Of a DNA stretch of 64,000 nt, positions 8,100 to 15,885 are shown piece by piece. Both the position numbers and the translations under genes were made by a program. The notes under the pieces are model-generated. The model made no database searches. It had not been told where the DNA came from and was given only the letters and a program-made list of their open reading frames with translations. Numbering within the stretch: the first letter of the stretch is position 1; each line of letters opens with the position of its first letter. The DNA is from a candidate division CSSED10-310 bacterium (GTDB taxonomy: Bacteria > CSSED10-310), in NCBI GenBank assembly GCA_016931515.1, contig JAFGEQ010000019.1, positions 186,001 through 250,000 of the forward strand, given 5' to 3'.

Positions 8100-8922
8100 C
8101 AGGGAAAATCTGCGGAGTTATTTGAAAGAGATCAGAAAATATCCTGAATTGTCACGTGAACGTGAATTGGAATTAGCGGAGCGCATACAAAGGGATGGTG
8201 ATGAGGATGCCGTTAAAGAGTTGGTGGAAGCCAACCTGAGATATGTGACATTGATTGCGAGAAAATACATAAAGTCAGGTATTCCATTATCGGATTTAAT
8301 CAACGAAGGCAATATCGGTCTGATGGCTGCGGCCCGACGGTTTGAACCGGACCGGGGTGTAAAATTTATAACCTACGCTGTGTGGTGGATTCGCCAGGCC
8401 ATCCTGTTTGCAATCTCGACAAAAAGCCGAATGATCCGACTCCCTCCCAAGCAGGAGACATTGCTTCATAACATCAATAAAACAAGAATCCGCCTGATGC
8501 AGGAACTTGGCAAGGAACCCGGAGTCCAAGAAATAGCATCGGAATTGGGTGTTGAAGTGACAGAAGTTGAAAACCTGATTCAACTTGGTTGGAACTCGGT
8601 CAGTCTTGAGCCGGTTGACGATGACAAGGACACCCGGGAGTCGGGAATCGATATCCCTGATGATCGAATCATTGTCGATGACAAGGTGATCAAGGATGAG
8701 TTTGTCGATGATGTTGAGTTATTACTCACGTGCCTTCCGGAGAGGGAGAAGGAAATTTTGCGGCTTCACTTTGGATTCGATGGGGATCCATATACACTTC
8801 AACAAATTGGTGATCGTTTTAACCTGACACGGGAGCGGATTCGTCAGATCGAACGGCGTGCTATTGAGAAATTACGCAACAAGGCGATCACAAGAAATCT
8901 GAAAGATTATCTAATTGAATGA
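8086..8922 (+). CDS. RNA polymerase sigma-70 factor (RpoD/SigA-like, group 1/2)
   Basis: 278 residues. In order: region 1.2 (LRSYLKEIRKYPELSREREL), region 2 (EANLRYVTLIARKY, LIQEG-like LINEGNIGLMAAARRFEP, TYAVWWIRQAI in 2.3/2.4), region 3 (KEPGVQEIASELG) and region 4 (LPEREKEILRLHFG, with the helix-turn-helix LQQIGDRFNLTRERIRQIER). It lacks the long acidic N-terminal region 1.1, so it resembles a group 2 or compact primary sigma factor. Its -10 and -35 readers look intact. Two adjacent ATGs (8086, 8089) are possible. It sits between an HspR-like regulator and a PfkB kinase in a seven-gene operon. A stress or growth-phase sigma factor is likely; a second primary factor is possible. Confidence 0.9.
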   Translation: MMNHDRENLRSYLKEIRKYPELSRERELELAERIQRDGDEDAVKELVEANLRYVTLIARKYIKSGIPLSDLINEGNIGLMAAARRFEPDRGVKFITYAVWWIRQAILFAISTKSRMIRLPPKQETLLHNINKTRIRLMQELGKEPGVQEIASELGVEVTEVENLIQLGWNSVSLEPVDDDKDTRESGIDIPDDRIIVDDKVIKDEFVDDVELLLTCLPEREKEILRLHFGFDGDPYTLQQIGDRFNLTRERIRQIERRAIEKLRNKAITRNLKDYLIE

Positions 8923-8936
8923 TAGGAAATATCAAA

Positions 8937-9857
8937 ATGTACAAAGAAAATTCGTTATCGTCAGTTCTGATTGTTGGATCGGTTGCTCTTGATTCAGTAA
9001 AGACACCTTATGGTCATCACAAGGACATGTTGGGTGGTTCTGCCACGTATTTCAGTATGGCTGCATCACATTTTGTTCCGGTCAGGCTGGTTGCCGTAGT
9101 CGGAACGGACTTTCCGGAGACCGCTCGAAATCTTTTGATTTCAAAGCATGTGGATCTGTCGGGTTTGCAGGTTGTCGAAGGCAGGACATTTCGTTGGGCC
9201 GGGGAATATCGTGGAAGTATGAATGAAGCGATAACCCATGAAACGCAATTGAATGTCTTCCAGAATTTTGAGCCATGTCTGCCGGACATCTATGCCGATA
9301 CGAAGTACGTGTTCCTTGGAAACATTGATCCGGCACTGCAGCTCCGCGTTCTTTCGCAGATCTCAAAACCAGAGTTGGTGGCGCTGGACACAATGAATTT
9401 TTGGATCGAAAGTGCACGGGATACTTTACTGGATGTGCTTAAGAAAATTGATTTACTGATAATCAACGAAGGAGAACTACGTCTTTTAACCGGAGAGAAT
9501 CGATTGCCCGACGGCGTGCGACGTTTGTGCGACATGGGTCCGCGTTCACTCGTGATAAAACGCGGGGAATATGGATCGATTCTTTACCATGATCAGGAGT
9601 GGTTTTTTGTTCCGGGTTATCCGGAACCGATGGTTGTCGATCCAACAGGGGCGGGTGATTCCTTTGCCGGCGGATTCATGGGTTCAATTGCCCGGGATGC
9701 AGTTGTGTCACGGGAATCACTCAGGCGTGCGATGGTATCTGGTTCGGTCATGGCATCGTATAACATCACCGATTTCGGTCCATGGAAACTCGCTGGTCTG
9801 ACCGGTACCCAAATCGACGAAAGATTCAATCAGTTTGTCCAACTGGTTACTATCTGA
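8937..9857 (+). CDS. PfkB-family carbohydrate/nucleoside kinase
   Basis: 306 residues from ATG 8937, which has AGGAAAT about 7 nt upstream; an ATG at 8919 overlapping the sigma-factor stop would add six residues. It has the PfkB N-terminal signature region (GGSATYFSMAASHF) and the C-terminal signature DPTGAGDSFAGGFMG, whose Asp is the catalytic base. It phosphorylates a sugar or nucleoside with ATP. The middle (FLGNIDPALQ, LDTMNFW, INEGELRLLTGE) matches a widespread subgroup annotated only as sugar kinase, so I do not name the substrate. It is the last gene of the operon and ends 10 bp from the convergent lon gene. Confidence 0.85.
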   Translation: MYKENSLSSVLIVGSVALDSVKTPYGHHKDMLGGSATYFSMAASHFVPVRLVAVVGTDFPETARNLLISKHVDLSGLQVVEGRTFRWAGEYRGSMNEAITHETQLNVFQNFEPCLPDIYADTKYVFLGNIDPALQLRVLSQISKPELVALDTMNFWIESARDTLLDVLKKIDLLIINEGELRLLTGENRLPDGVRRLCDMGPRSLVIKRGEYGSILYHDQEWFFVPGYPEPMVVDPTGAGDSFAGGFMGSIARDAVVSRESLRRAMVSGSVMASYNITDFGPWKLAGLTGTQIDERFNQFVQLVTI

Positions 9858-9867
9858 AGCAAGTATT

Positions 9868-12267
9868 TCAGTTTAAAGCATGCTTGAGAACATCCGTTAT
9901 CCGGCTAACCGGAATAAAGGTGATCTTTTCCCTGACAAAAGCCGGGACCTCCTCCAGATCCTTTTCATTTCGGCTCGGCAGAATAATCGTTCGGATGCCT
10001 GATCGATACGCGGCCAGGCATTTCTCTTTGATGCCCCCTACCGGAAGTACATCTCCTCGAAGCGTAATTTCTCCAGTCATGGCAACCATTTTCCGCGGCA
10101 TTCTGGCCGTCAGAAGAGATACAAGGGCGGTGGCGATGGTGACACCTGCCGATGGTCCGTCTTTTGGTACTGCCCCTTCCGGAACATGAATATGAATGTC
10201 AGATGTTTCGAAAAAATCCGGGTCAATTCCAAGATCGCACGCCATGGATCGAATGAACGAGAGTGCTGCCTGTGCGGATTCCTTCATCACATCTCCCAGT
10301 TGTCCAGTCAGGATTAACTGTTTCTTTCCTGTCATACGTGTGGCTTCAATGAACAGAACATCTCCGCCGTAAGGTGTATAAGCCAGGCCAATAGCGATGC
10401 CGGGTTGTTGGGTTCTCGTATCGATATCGGAGAAAAACTTCAGAGGCCCGAGAAACGAATGGAGTTTCGCTCGAGTAATTACCACAGGCTCAGTTCGTCC
10501 CTCGACAACCTCACGCGCGACGGCTCTGCAGATCGTGGAAATTTCACGTTCAAGATTTCTGACACCTGCTTCGAGGGTGAAACCCCGGATTATATCGCTG
10601 ATGGCACTCGGATGAAAACGAAGTTGCTTCCGAGTCAGCCCGTGTTCTGTCAATTGTCTTGGAATTAAGTGGCTTTTTGCAATTTCCAGTTTTTCTTCAA
10701 TCGTGTAACCGGATAATCGAAGAACTTCCATTCGGTCCTGTAAGGCAGGAGGAATAGTCTCGAGGATGTTGGCGGTTGTAATAAAAATAACTCTGGATAA
10801 ATCGCAATTGACGTTCATATAATGATCCGCGAAGCTGTTATTCTGTTCAGGATCCAGAACTTCCAGCAATGCGGACGCGGGATCCCCCCGGAAGTCCATG
10901 CCGATCTTATCCACTTCATCAAGCATGAACACAGGATTGTTCGATCCTGCTTTTCTCAATCCCTGGATAATCCGACCCGGAAGTGCTCCGACATACGTTC
11001 GTCGATGTCCCCTGATTTCGGCTTCATCCTTGACTCCACCCACTGATATCCTGTGAAATTTGCGGTTCATTGCCCGGGCGATACTTTTTCCCAGGGAGGT
11101 CTTTCCGGTTCCGGGCGGTCCGACGAAACAGAGGATCGGACCTTTCATGTCCTTCTTCAAATGCCTGACAGCAATGTATTCAACAATCCGCTTCTTGATT
11201 TTTGCCAGACCGAAATGGTCGTCATCGAGTATCTGCTGGACTTTACGCGTATCCAGATTGTCTTCGGTACTGTTATTCCATGGAAATTCAATCAGCCAGT
11301 CCAGGTAGGTCCGGGAAACAGTGTATTCAGCAGCCGCAGGAGGCATCCTTTTCAATCTGTCCAGCTCCTTTGTGGCTGCTTCCAGGACATCCAGGGGAAG
11401 ATTCGCTTCCGCAATCTGATGTTCCAGCTCTTCTATTTCATTGCTCCGGTCATCCGATTCCCCTAACTCCTTCTGAAGAGCTCTCATCTGTTGACGAATG
11501 AAGTATTCCTTCTGGGATTTGTCCATCTCATCCTTGATCTGTGTTTGGATTCGATTGCCCAATTCTTGTATCTCTATTTCACGATTCAACAGGATATTTA
11601 ACTTTTTCAGCCGATTTCCAACATCGAAGATTTCAAGGACCTCCTGCCGCTCCTCCAACGATAAGTTCAGGCTGGAGGTGATGATATCCGCCAGCTTCCC
11701 CGGTTCTGAGATGCCCTGAATAATTAAATTGAGTTCATTGGGCAGGTTGGAGGACATCGAGACCAGTTTTTTAAACAGATCGCGAATATTCCGGCACATC
11801 GCATCCAGCCGTTTGGATTCTTTTCGTGTCTCATATATCGGTTCGATCCGGGCTGAAAAAAATGGCTCCGCAGTCACGAACTCTTCAACGCGTATCCTGC
11901 AGATCGCTTCAATCATTATCCTGATGGCATCGTCCGGCATCTTGATCATCTTTACAATCTGGGCAGCGACTCCAACAGCATAAATATCCTCCGGATTCGG
12001 ATTTTCCTGCTCGGGATACTTTTGTGCGACCAGCCCCAACATCCGGTCGCCTTCAAGGATTTCCCGGATCATCTGAACGGATTTTTCCCGCGCAACCAGA
12101 AGTGGAATGACCATTGTCGGATATATCACCGTTCCGCGTATCGGCAGAACTGGCAATACATACGGTATCGTTTTATCATTTACTGTGAACACGGAGGGTT
12201 CGATTCTCGCGCCATTCCGTTTAGTCATCTTTTTTTCCTTATCTTGTGAAACCTTCGACTTTTTCAT
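9868..12267 (-). CDS. lon: ATP-dependent Lon protease
   Basis: 799 residues from ATG 12267, which has AGGAA 6 nt upstream; an upstream in-frame extension of 35 residues lacks such a site. The N-terminal substrate-binding domain (LPVLPIRGTVIYPTMVIPLL) is followed by a coiled linker (YFIRQQMRALQKELG), an AAA+ module with Walker A GPPGTGKT near residues 383-390 and Walker B FMLDEVDKI, then the protease domain. The catalytic serine lies in PKDGPSAGV (about 705) and the lysine in EKCLAAYRSG (about 747), the spacing expected for Lon. It degrades misfolded and regulatory proteins in the cytoplasm. It is transcribed alone toward pfkB. Confidence 0.97.
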   Translation of the reverse strand: MKKSKVSQDKEKKMTKRNGARIEPSVFTVNDKTIPYVLPVLPIRGTVIYPTMVIPLLVAREKSVQMIREILEGDRMLGLVAQKYPEQENPNPEDIYAVGVAAQIVKMIKMPDDAIRIMIEAICRIRVEEFVTAEPFFSARIEPIYETRKESKRLDAMCRNIRDLFKKLVSMSSNLPNELNLIIQGISEPGKLADIITSSLNLSLEERQEVLEIFDVGNRLKKLNILLNREIEIQELGNRIQTQIKDEMDKSQKEYFIRQQMRALQKELGESDDRSNEIEELEHQIAEANLPLDVLEAATKELDRLKRMPPAAAEYTVSRTYLDWLIEFPWNNSTEDNLDTRKVQQILDDDHFGLAKIKKRIVEYIAVRHLKKDMKGPILCFVGPPGTGKTSLGKSIARAMNRKFHRISVGGVKDEAEIRGHRRTYVGALPGRIIQGLRKAGSNNPVFMLDEVDKIGMDFRGDPASALLEVLDPEQNNSFADHYMNVNCDLSRVIFITTANILETIPPALQDRMEVLRLSGYTIEEKLEIAKSHLIPRQLTEHGLTRKQLRFHPSAISDIIRGFTLEAGVRNLEREISTICRAVAREVVEGRTEPVVITRAKLHSFLGPLKFFSDIDTRTQQPGIAIGLAYTPYGGDVLFIEATRMTGKKQLILTGQLGDVMKESAQAALSFIRSMACDLGIDPDFFETSDIHIHVPEGAVPKDGPSAGVTIATALVSLLTARMPRKMVAMTGEITLRGDVLPVGGIKEKCLAAYRSGIRTIILPSRNEKDLEEVPAFVREKITFIPVSRITDVLKHALN

Positions 12268-12465
12268 ATGTATTCCTGTGCGATCACTGATTGAACCGGA
12301 CAGCGCATCCAATGCCATCCAGTAGAGTGGAACAAAGATATTATGGAAATCGACAGGGAAGAGCAACTGCAATCATGATTTCATCTTGCCATGCTCCCAC
12401 TTCTCTGTTAGCGTAATGCATCGCTGATTAATAGCTTCTTTCGCTGGTCGGGAAAGGGCACGGGA

Positions 12466-13134
12466 TTGCGCGGTTTGTTTATTACATTTGAGGGCATAGA
12501 AGGTTGCGGTAAGTCAACCCAGGTTCAACGATTGGGTAATCATCTGACCCGGCAAGGTTACCGGGTCATCACGACTCGCGAACCAGGGGATGGTGAACTC
12601 GGCAGCAAGATCAGGGAATTGCTTCTCTCGGTTTCCAGTAACCTGGATCCCAGAACGGAACTTTTCCTTCTGGCCGCAGACAGAACCCGTCATGTCATAG
12701 AAATCATCGAACCTGAATTGGCTGCCGGCGCAATCGTTATCTCCGACCGCTATACAGATTCGTCAGTCGCGTATCAGGGTCATGGAAGAGGACTCGCACT
12801 CGATTTCATCCACTCGATCAACCAGTCTGCAACCAGAGGACTGGATCCGGATCTGACTTTTGTGATGGATATTGCACCGGAGATTAGTGTTGAACGATCC
12901 CAAATTCGCTTGCGACAACAGAATATGTTTGAAGCAGAGGGACGATTTGAGAACGAAAATCTTCAATTTCATCACCGGGTTCGAGATGGGTACAGATCAA
13001 TCGCCCGGGAAGAACCCGGCAGAGTAAGGTTGATCGATGCGGGACACAGTATCGAAGCGATCAGCTCCTCAATCGAAGTAATGGTCGATCAGCAAATAAT
13101 TCAGTGGCGGAAAGCGGCAAACAGCCATGCTTGA
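12466..13134 (+). CDS. tmk: Thymidylate kinase
   Basis: 222 residues. It phosphorylates dTMP to dTDP. The P-loop GIEGCGKS (residues 10-17), the REPG motif (TTREPGDGELG), the DRY/F motif (ISDRYTDSSVAYQGHGRGL) and a LID (RSQIRLRQQNMFEAEGRFE) are all present. The start is TTG at 12466: it places the protein exactly at the conserved MRGLFITFEG start, a purine-rich stretch (GGGAAAGGG) lies upstream, and a stop precedes with no ATG available. It overlaps ricT by 8 bp. In Firmicutes tmk is followed by holB before the PSP1 gene; here holB is missing from the pair. Confidence 0.95.
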   Translation: MRGLFITFEGIEGCGKSTQVQRLGNHLTRQGYRVITTREPGDGELGSKIRELLLSVSSNLDPRTELFLLAADRTRHVIEIIEPELAAGAIVISDRYTDSSVAYQGHGRGLALDFIHSINQSATRGLDPDLTFVMDIAPEISVERSQIRLRQQNMFEAEGRFENENLQFHHRVRDGYRSIAREEPGRVRLIDAGHSIEAISSSIEVMVDQQIIQWRKAANSHA

Positions 13135-14296
13135 AGTAGTGGATATTCTGGTCAGGGGTGAAACATTTTCTTCCCGATTTAATACGCAAAAGATTCCTGT
13201 GAAGGCTGGAGATTCATGTCTTGTCGAGTCCACTATCGGCATTCAGATAGGGAAAGTGATCAGTAATGCGAGAGTCGTAAAGGCGCGATGTGCAGGAAAT
13301 AACTTGCCGAAAATAATTCGTAAAACATCAGAAGCCGATCTGGATATACTCAAACAGCTGCAAGTGCTCGAGCGGGAATCACACCGCCTCTGCGTCCAGA
13401 AAATACAGTCTTATCGACTGGAAATGAAACTGGTTAAGGTCCTGTTTTCATTCGATCGCTCCAAAGGTCTGTTCATGTTTACATCAGAAGGGCGCGTCGA
13501 TTTCAGAGAATTGGTAAGGGATCTGGCGCAGCATTTCAAAACACGCATCGAGATGAAACAGATCGGTATTCGTGATGAAGCCCGGATATTGGGCGGTATC
13601 GGCAATTGCGGCTGCCCGTTATGTTGCGTCACTTTCCTCAGGGATTTTCACCCCGTGTCTATTAAGATGGCCAAAGATCAGGGCCTGAGTTTGATTCCAA
13701 GCAAAATTTCCGGATTGTGCGGAAGACTGATGTGTTGCTTGCAATATGAACATGAACATTATGCCAGTCAGGCAAAATCACTGCCGAAAGTCGGAAAGAG
13801 AGTAATGACTCCCGCCGGTGAAGGCAGGGTCAGGCAACTTGGCATCTTAAAAAATACTGTTCTCGTTGAGTTGCACGATGGTAAACTGGAGGAGTTCAAA
13901 GCAGTTGATGTTATACCGATGCACAAATATCTCGAAGGAATAGAGCTGGCGGAAGAGTCGGCTGCGTCTGTAAGTCAGGACGAGGACAGTGATTCCGACG
14001 ATCTCAACTCGAATGACTCCGGACCCGTTCTGAAACCGGATACAAGTGACATGGAGCCAGACAAACTGGCGGATAAACCGGATCCCGAAGGCATGGATTC
14101 CGATGCATCGGATGTTCCGCCGACTGAACAGGATTCCCGGATTGCGGGATCCGAAGCAAAGACTGGATCAACAGATATGTCTCCCGACACTCCAAACCAG
14201 ATCACATCTCGTAATGACAATGGTTATGGACGCCGCTTCGGAGGAAACCGACGGAACCGACCCCGATCCGGTCTGTCTGATACCCCAACACGGTAA
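13127..14296 (+). CDS. ricT: PSP1-domain protein (RicT/YaaT-like)
   Basis: 389 residues. The PSP1 conserved domain covers about residues 50-150 (LEVVDILVRG start, LVKVLFSFDRSKGLFMFTS). The two cysteine groups, NCGCPLCC near 161-168 and CGRLMCC near 198-204, match RicT, which with RicA and RicF carries iron-sulfur clusters and affects RNase Y-dependent RNA maturation in Bacillus. No ricA or ricF is seen here. The last 110 residues are unusual: an acidic Asp/Ser/Pro-rich stretch (about 283-345) and then an Arg/Asn/Gly tail (RRFGGNRRNRPRSG), which look disordered and may bind RNA. It is followed by the hairpin-rich element. Confidence 0.85.
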   Translation: MLEVVDILVRGETFSSRFNTQKIPVKAGDSCLVESTIGIQIGKVISNARVVKARCAGNNLPKIIRKTSEADLDILKQLQVLERESHRLCVQKIQSYRLEMKLVKVLFSFDRSKGLFMFTSEGRVDFRELVRDLAQHFKTRIEMKQIGIRDEARILGGIGNCGCPLCCVTFLRDFHPVSIKMAKDQGLSLIPSKISGLCGRLMCCLQYEHEHYASQAKSLPKVGKRVMTPAGEGRVRQLGILKNTVLVELHDGKLEEFKAVDVIPMHKYLEGIELAEESAASVSQDEDSDSDDLNSNDSGPVLKPDTSDMEPDKLADKPDPEGMDSDASDVPPTEQDSRIAGSEAKTGSTDMSPDTPNQITSRNDNGYGRRFGGNRRNRPRSGLSDTPTR

Positions 14297-14315
14297 ACGG
14301 GACATTCAATCCCTT

Positions 14316-14509
14316 CTAGTGTTGTATCCCAATCACTCTTGACAGGGTCTGTCAGGGGACACAACACATCCATAGGGGCTCTGCCCCTCTGGTGCCTGCA
14401 TGAGGCGGGCTGTCACACCGGGAAAGCGGAGAAGTCACTTCCCCGCACCCTTTTCTGTGCTGTCCAGATGCTTCGGAAATGTCAAGCATTTTCTGGGACA
14501 GCACACTAG
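14316..14509 (+). repeat. MITE-like hairpin-rich intergenic element with terminal inverted repeats
   Basis: The 194-bp stretch starts CTAGTGTTGTATCCC (14316-14330) and ends GGGACAGCACACTAG (14495-14509). These are inverted copies matching at 12 of 15 positions, both finishing in CTAG. Inside are hairpins: arms 14319-14330/14356-14367 (11 of 12 paired) around a perfect TGACAG-GGT-CTGTCA (14340-14354); AGGGGC-TCT-GCCCCT (14374-14388); GCCT/AGGC (14394-14406); GCGG..GAAGT/ACTTC..CCGC (14426-14446); and a 10-bp stem 14456-14465/14495-14504. It carries no convincing ORF. The right CTAG contains the murF stop codon (complement of 14506-14508). It may be a nonautonomous transposon relic with a CTAG target, a REP-type repeat, or a bidirectional RNA structure. 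No second copy was seen in this window. Confidence 0.5.
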
Positions 14510-15852
14510 TTTACCAGATGTTCAACAATCATTTCGGCATGCATTGAGCGAGATGCTTTTACAAGGATGACATCCCCTGTTTTCAGGAGATCGGCAACCG
14601 CGTTCGCAGTGTGCCGGTTATCCGTGAAGTAGTGGCAAATGACACCCCGACGCGTCGCTTCTTCAACCGCATAAAGCATTTCAGGACCGAACGCGATCAA
14701 CATGTCAATCCCGAAGTCGGCAATACTGATTCCAAGGCGCTTATGAGCTTCAACACTTCCTTCCCCCAATTCGAGCATATCCCCCAAAATCGCAATGCGG
14801 CGTCCGTGCGCAGGATATTCGGCAAGCAATCGAAATGCACATCGCATGGAACTGGGTGCCGCATTGTACGTATCGTCTATGACCGTCCGCTCATCCAGTT
14901 TGATGATCTGTGAACGATGAGGGGACAGTATAAACGTATCCATGCCGGTCTGGATAAAATGATCCGGTACGCCGATGAGGTGTGCTGCACAGACCGCTCC
15001 AAGTGCATTGTAAATATTATGCCTTCCATGACAGGGTATATTGAATGTCGTTCTATACTCGAAAGGCCCAAGAACTTCGAATTCGGTTCCCCGCGGTTCC
15101 GAAACCAGGATTCGGGCACGATAGTCTCCGGAATCGAGACCAAAGGTCACGCCTTCGGATATCTGGCAGTCTCTCATTATCATCGGATCATCCGCATTCA
15201 GAATCGCCTTGCCTCCAGGTTTTAAATGTTCAAACAGCTGTTTTTTTTCATCAATGATTGCTTTCAATGTTGGCATGAACTGGCTATGTGCCGGAGCAAC
15301 ACATGTAAATATCGCGTGAGTGGGTTTTACAATACTTGCCAGTTTCTTCATCTCGCCCGGAACGGAAACACCGACTTCGATGACCAGTGTTTTGTGTGTT
15401 TCATCCAGTTGTAAAAGCGTGAGTGGCACACCTATCAAACCATTTAGATTTTGGTATGTGGCGAGTGTTCGCCGGTTCTGACTCATGATGGCAGCCAGAA
15501 TATCCTTGGTAGTTGTTTTTCCGTGACTGCCGGTAATGGCAATAACCGGAATATCAACCCGGCTGCGAGCATACCCGGCTAATGCCTGCATCGCTGATAA
15601 TGGATCGTCTACCTCTATTCTGGGTTGTACGTCTACACATTTCCCACGTGCTGTAACCGCCGCCGCTGCGCCTTTTGAAATGGCGGCCGCAGCATAGTCG
15701 TGGCCATCGAATCGTTCTCCTGCAAGCGCAAAATACAGCTCCCCTGGTTTGATTGTCCGTGAATCAGTAGCGGCACCATTAAAGCCGGTTGTCGGAGTGC
15801 CGTATAATTTCCCCAGCATCGACCGTATGATTACATCCCAATCCATCTTCAT
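14506..15852 (-). CDS. murF: UDP-N-acetylmuramoyl-tripeptide--D-alanyl-D-alanine ligase
   Basis: 448 residues, normal for MurF. It adds D-Ala-D-Ala to UDP-MurNAc-tripeptide, the last cytoplasmic step in making the peptidoglycan precursor. The Mur ligase N domain (GAATDSRTIKPGELYFAL) is followed by the ATP-binding loop TGSHGKTTTK near residue 107, NADDP in the central domain and the C-terminal block IDDTYNAAPSSM with LGDMLELG. GGGAGAGGG lies upstream of the ATG at 15852. The neighbours on the same strand do not include other mur genes, so it is outside a dcw cluster here. Its stop codon lies in the right terminal repeat of the adjacent element. Confidence 0.95.
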   Translation of the reverse strand: MKMDWDVIIRSMLGKLYGTPTTGFNGAATDSRTIKPGELYFALAGERFDGHDYAAAAISKGAAAAVTARGKCVDVQPRIEVDDPLSAMQALAGYARSRVDIPVIAITGSHGKTTTKDILAAIMSQNRRTLATYQNLNGLIGVPLTLLQLDETHKTLVIEVGVSVPGEMKKLASIVKPTHAIFTCVAPAHSQFMPTLKAIIDEKKQLFEHLKPGGKAILNADDPMIMRDCQISEGVTFGLDSGDYRARILVSEPRGTEFEVLGPFEYRTTFNIPCHGRHNIYNALGAVCAAHLIGVPDHFIQTGMDTFILSPHRSQIIKLDERTVIDDTYNAAPSSMRCAFRLLAEYPAHGRRIAILGDMLELGEGSVEAHKRLGISIADFGIDMLIAFGPEMLYAVEEATRRGVICHYFTDNRHTANAVADLLKTGDVILVKASRSMHAEMIVEHLVN

Positions 15853-15885
15853 CTGAAAACCCTCTCCCTACCATGATTATGCAAC

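Noticed and set aside
9858-9900. AAGCA/TGCTT inverted repeat between pfkB and lon
   Set aside because: Short arms, no T-run, and mostly inside the lon coding region.
12268-12465. HAIR-type operator for the HspR-like regulator between lon and tmk
   Set aside because: I looked for CTTGAGT/ACTCAAG-like inverted repeats and saw none; other weak repeats are below what chance gives.
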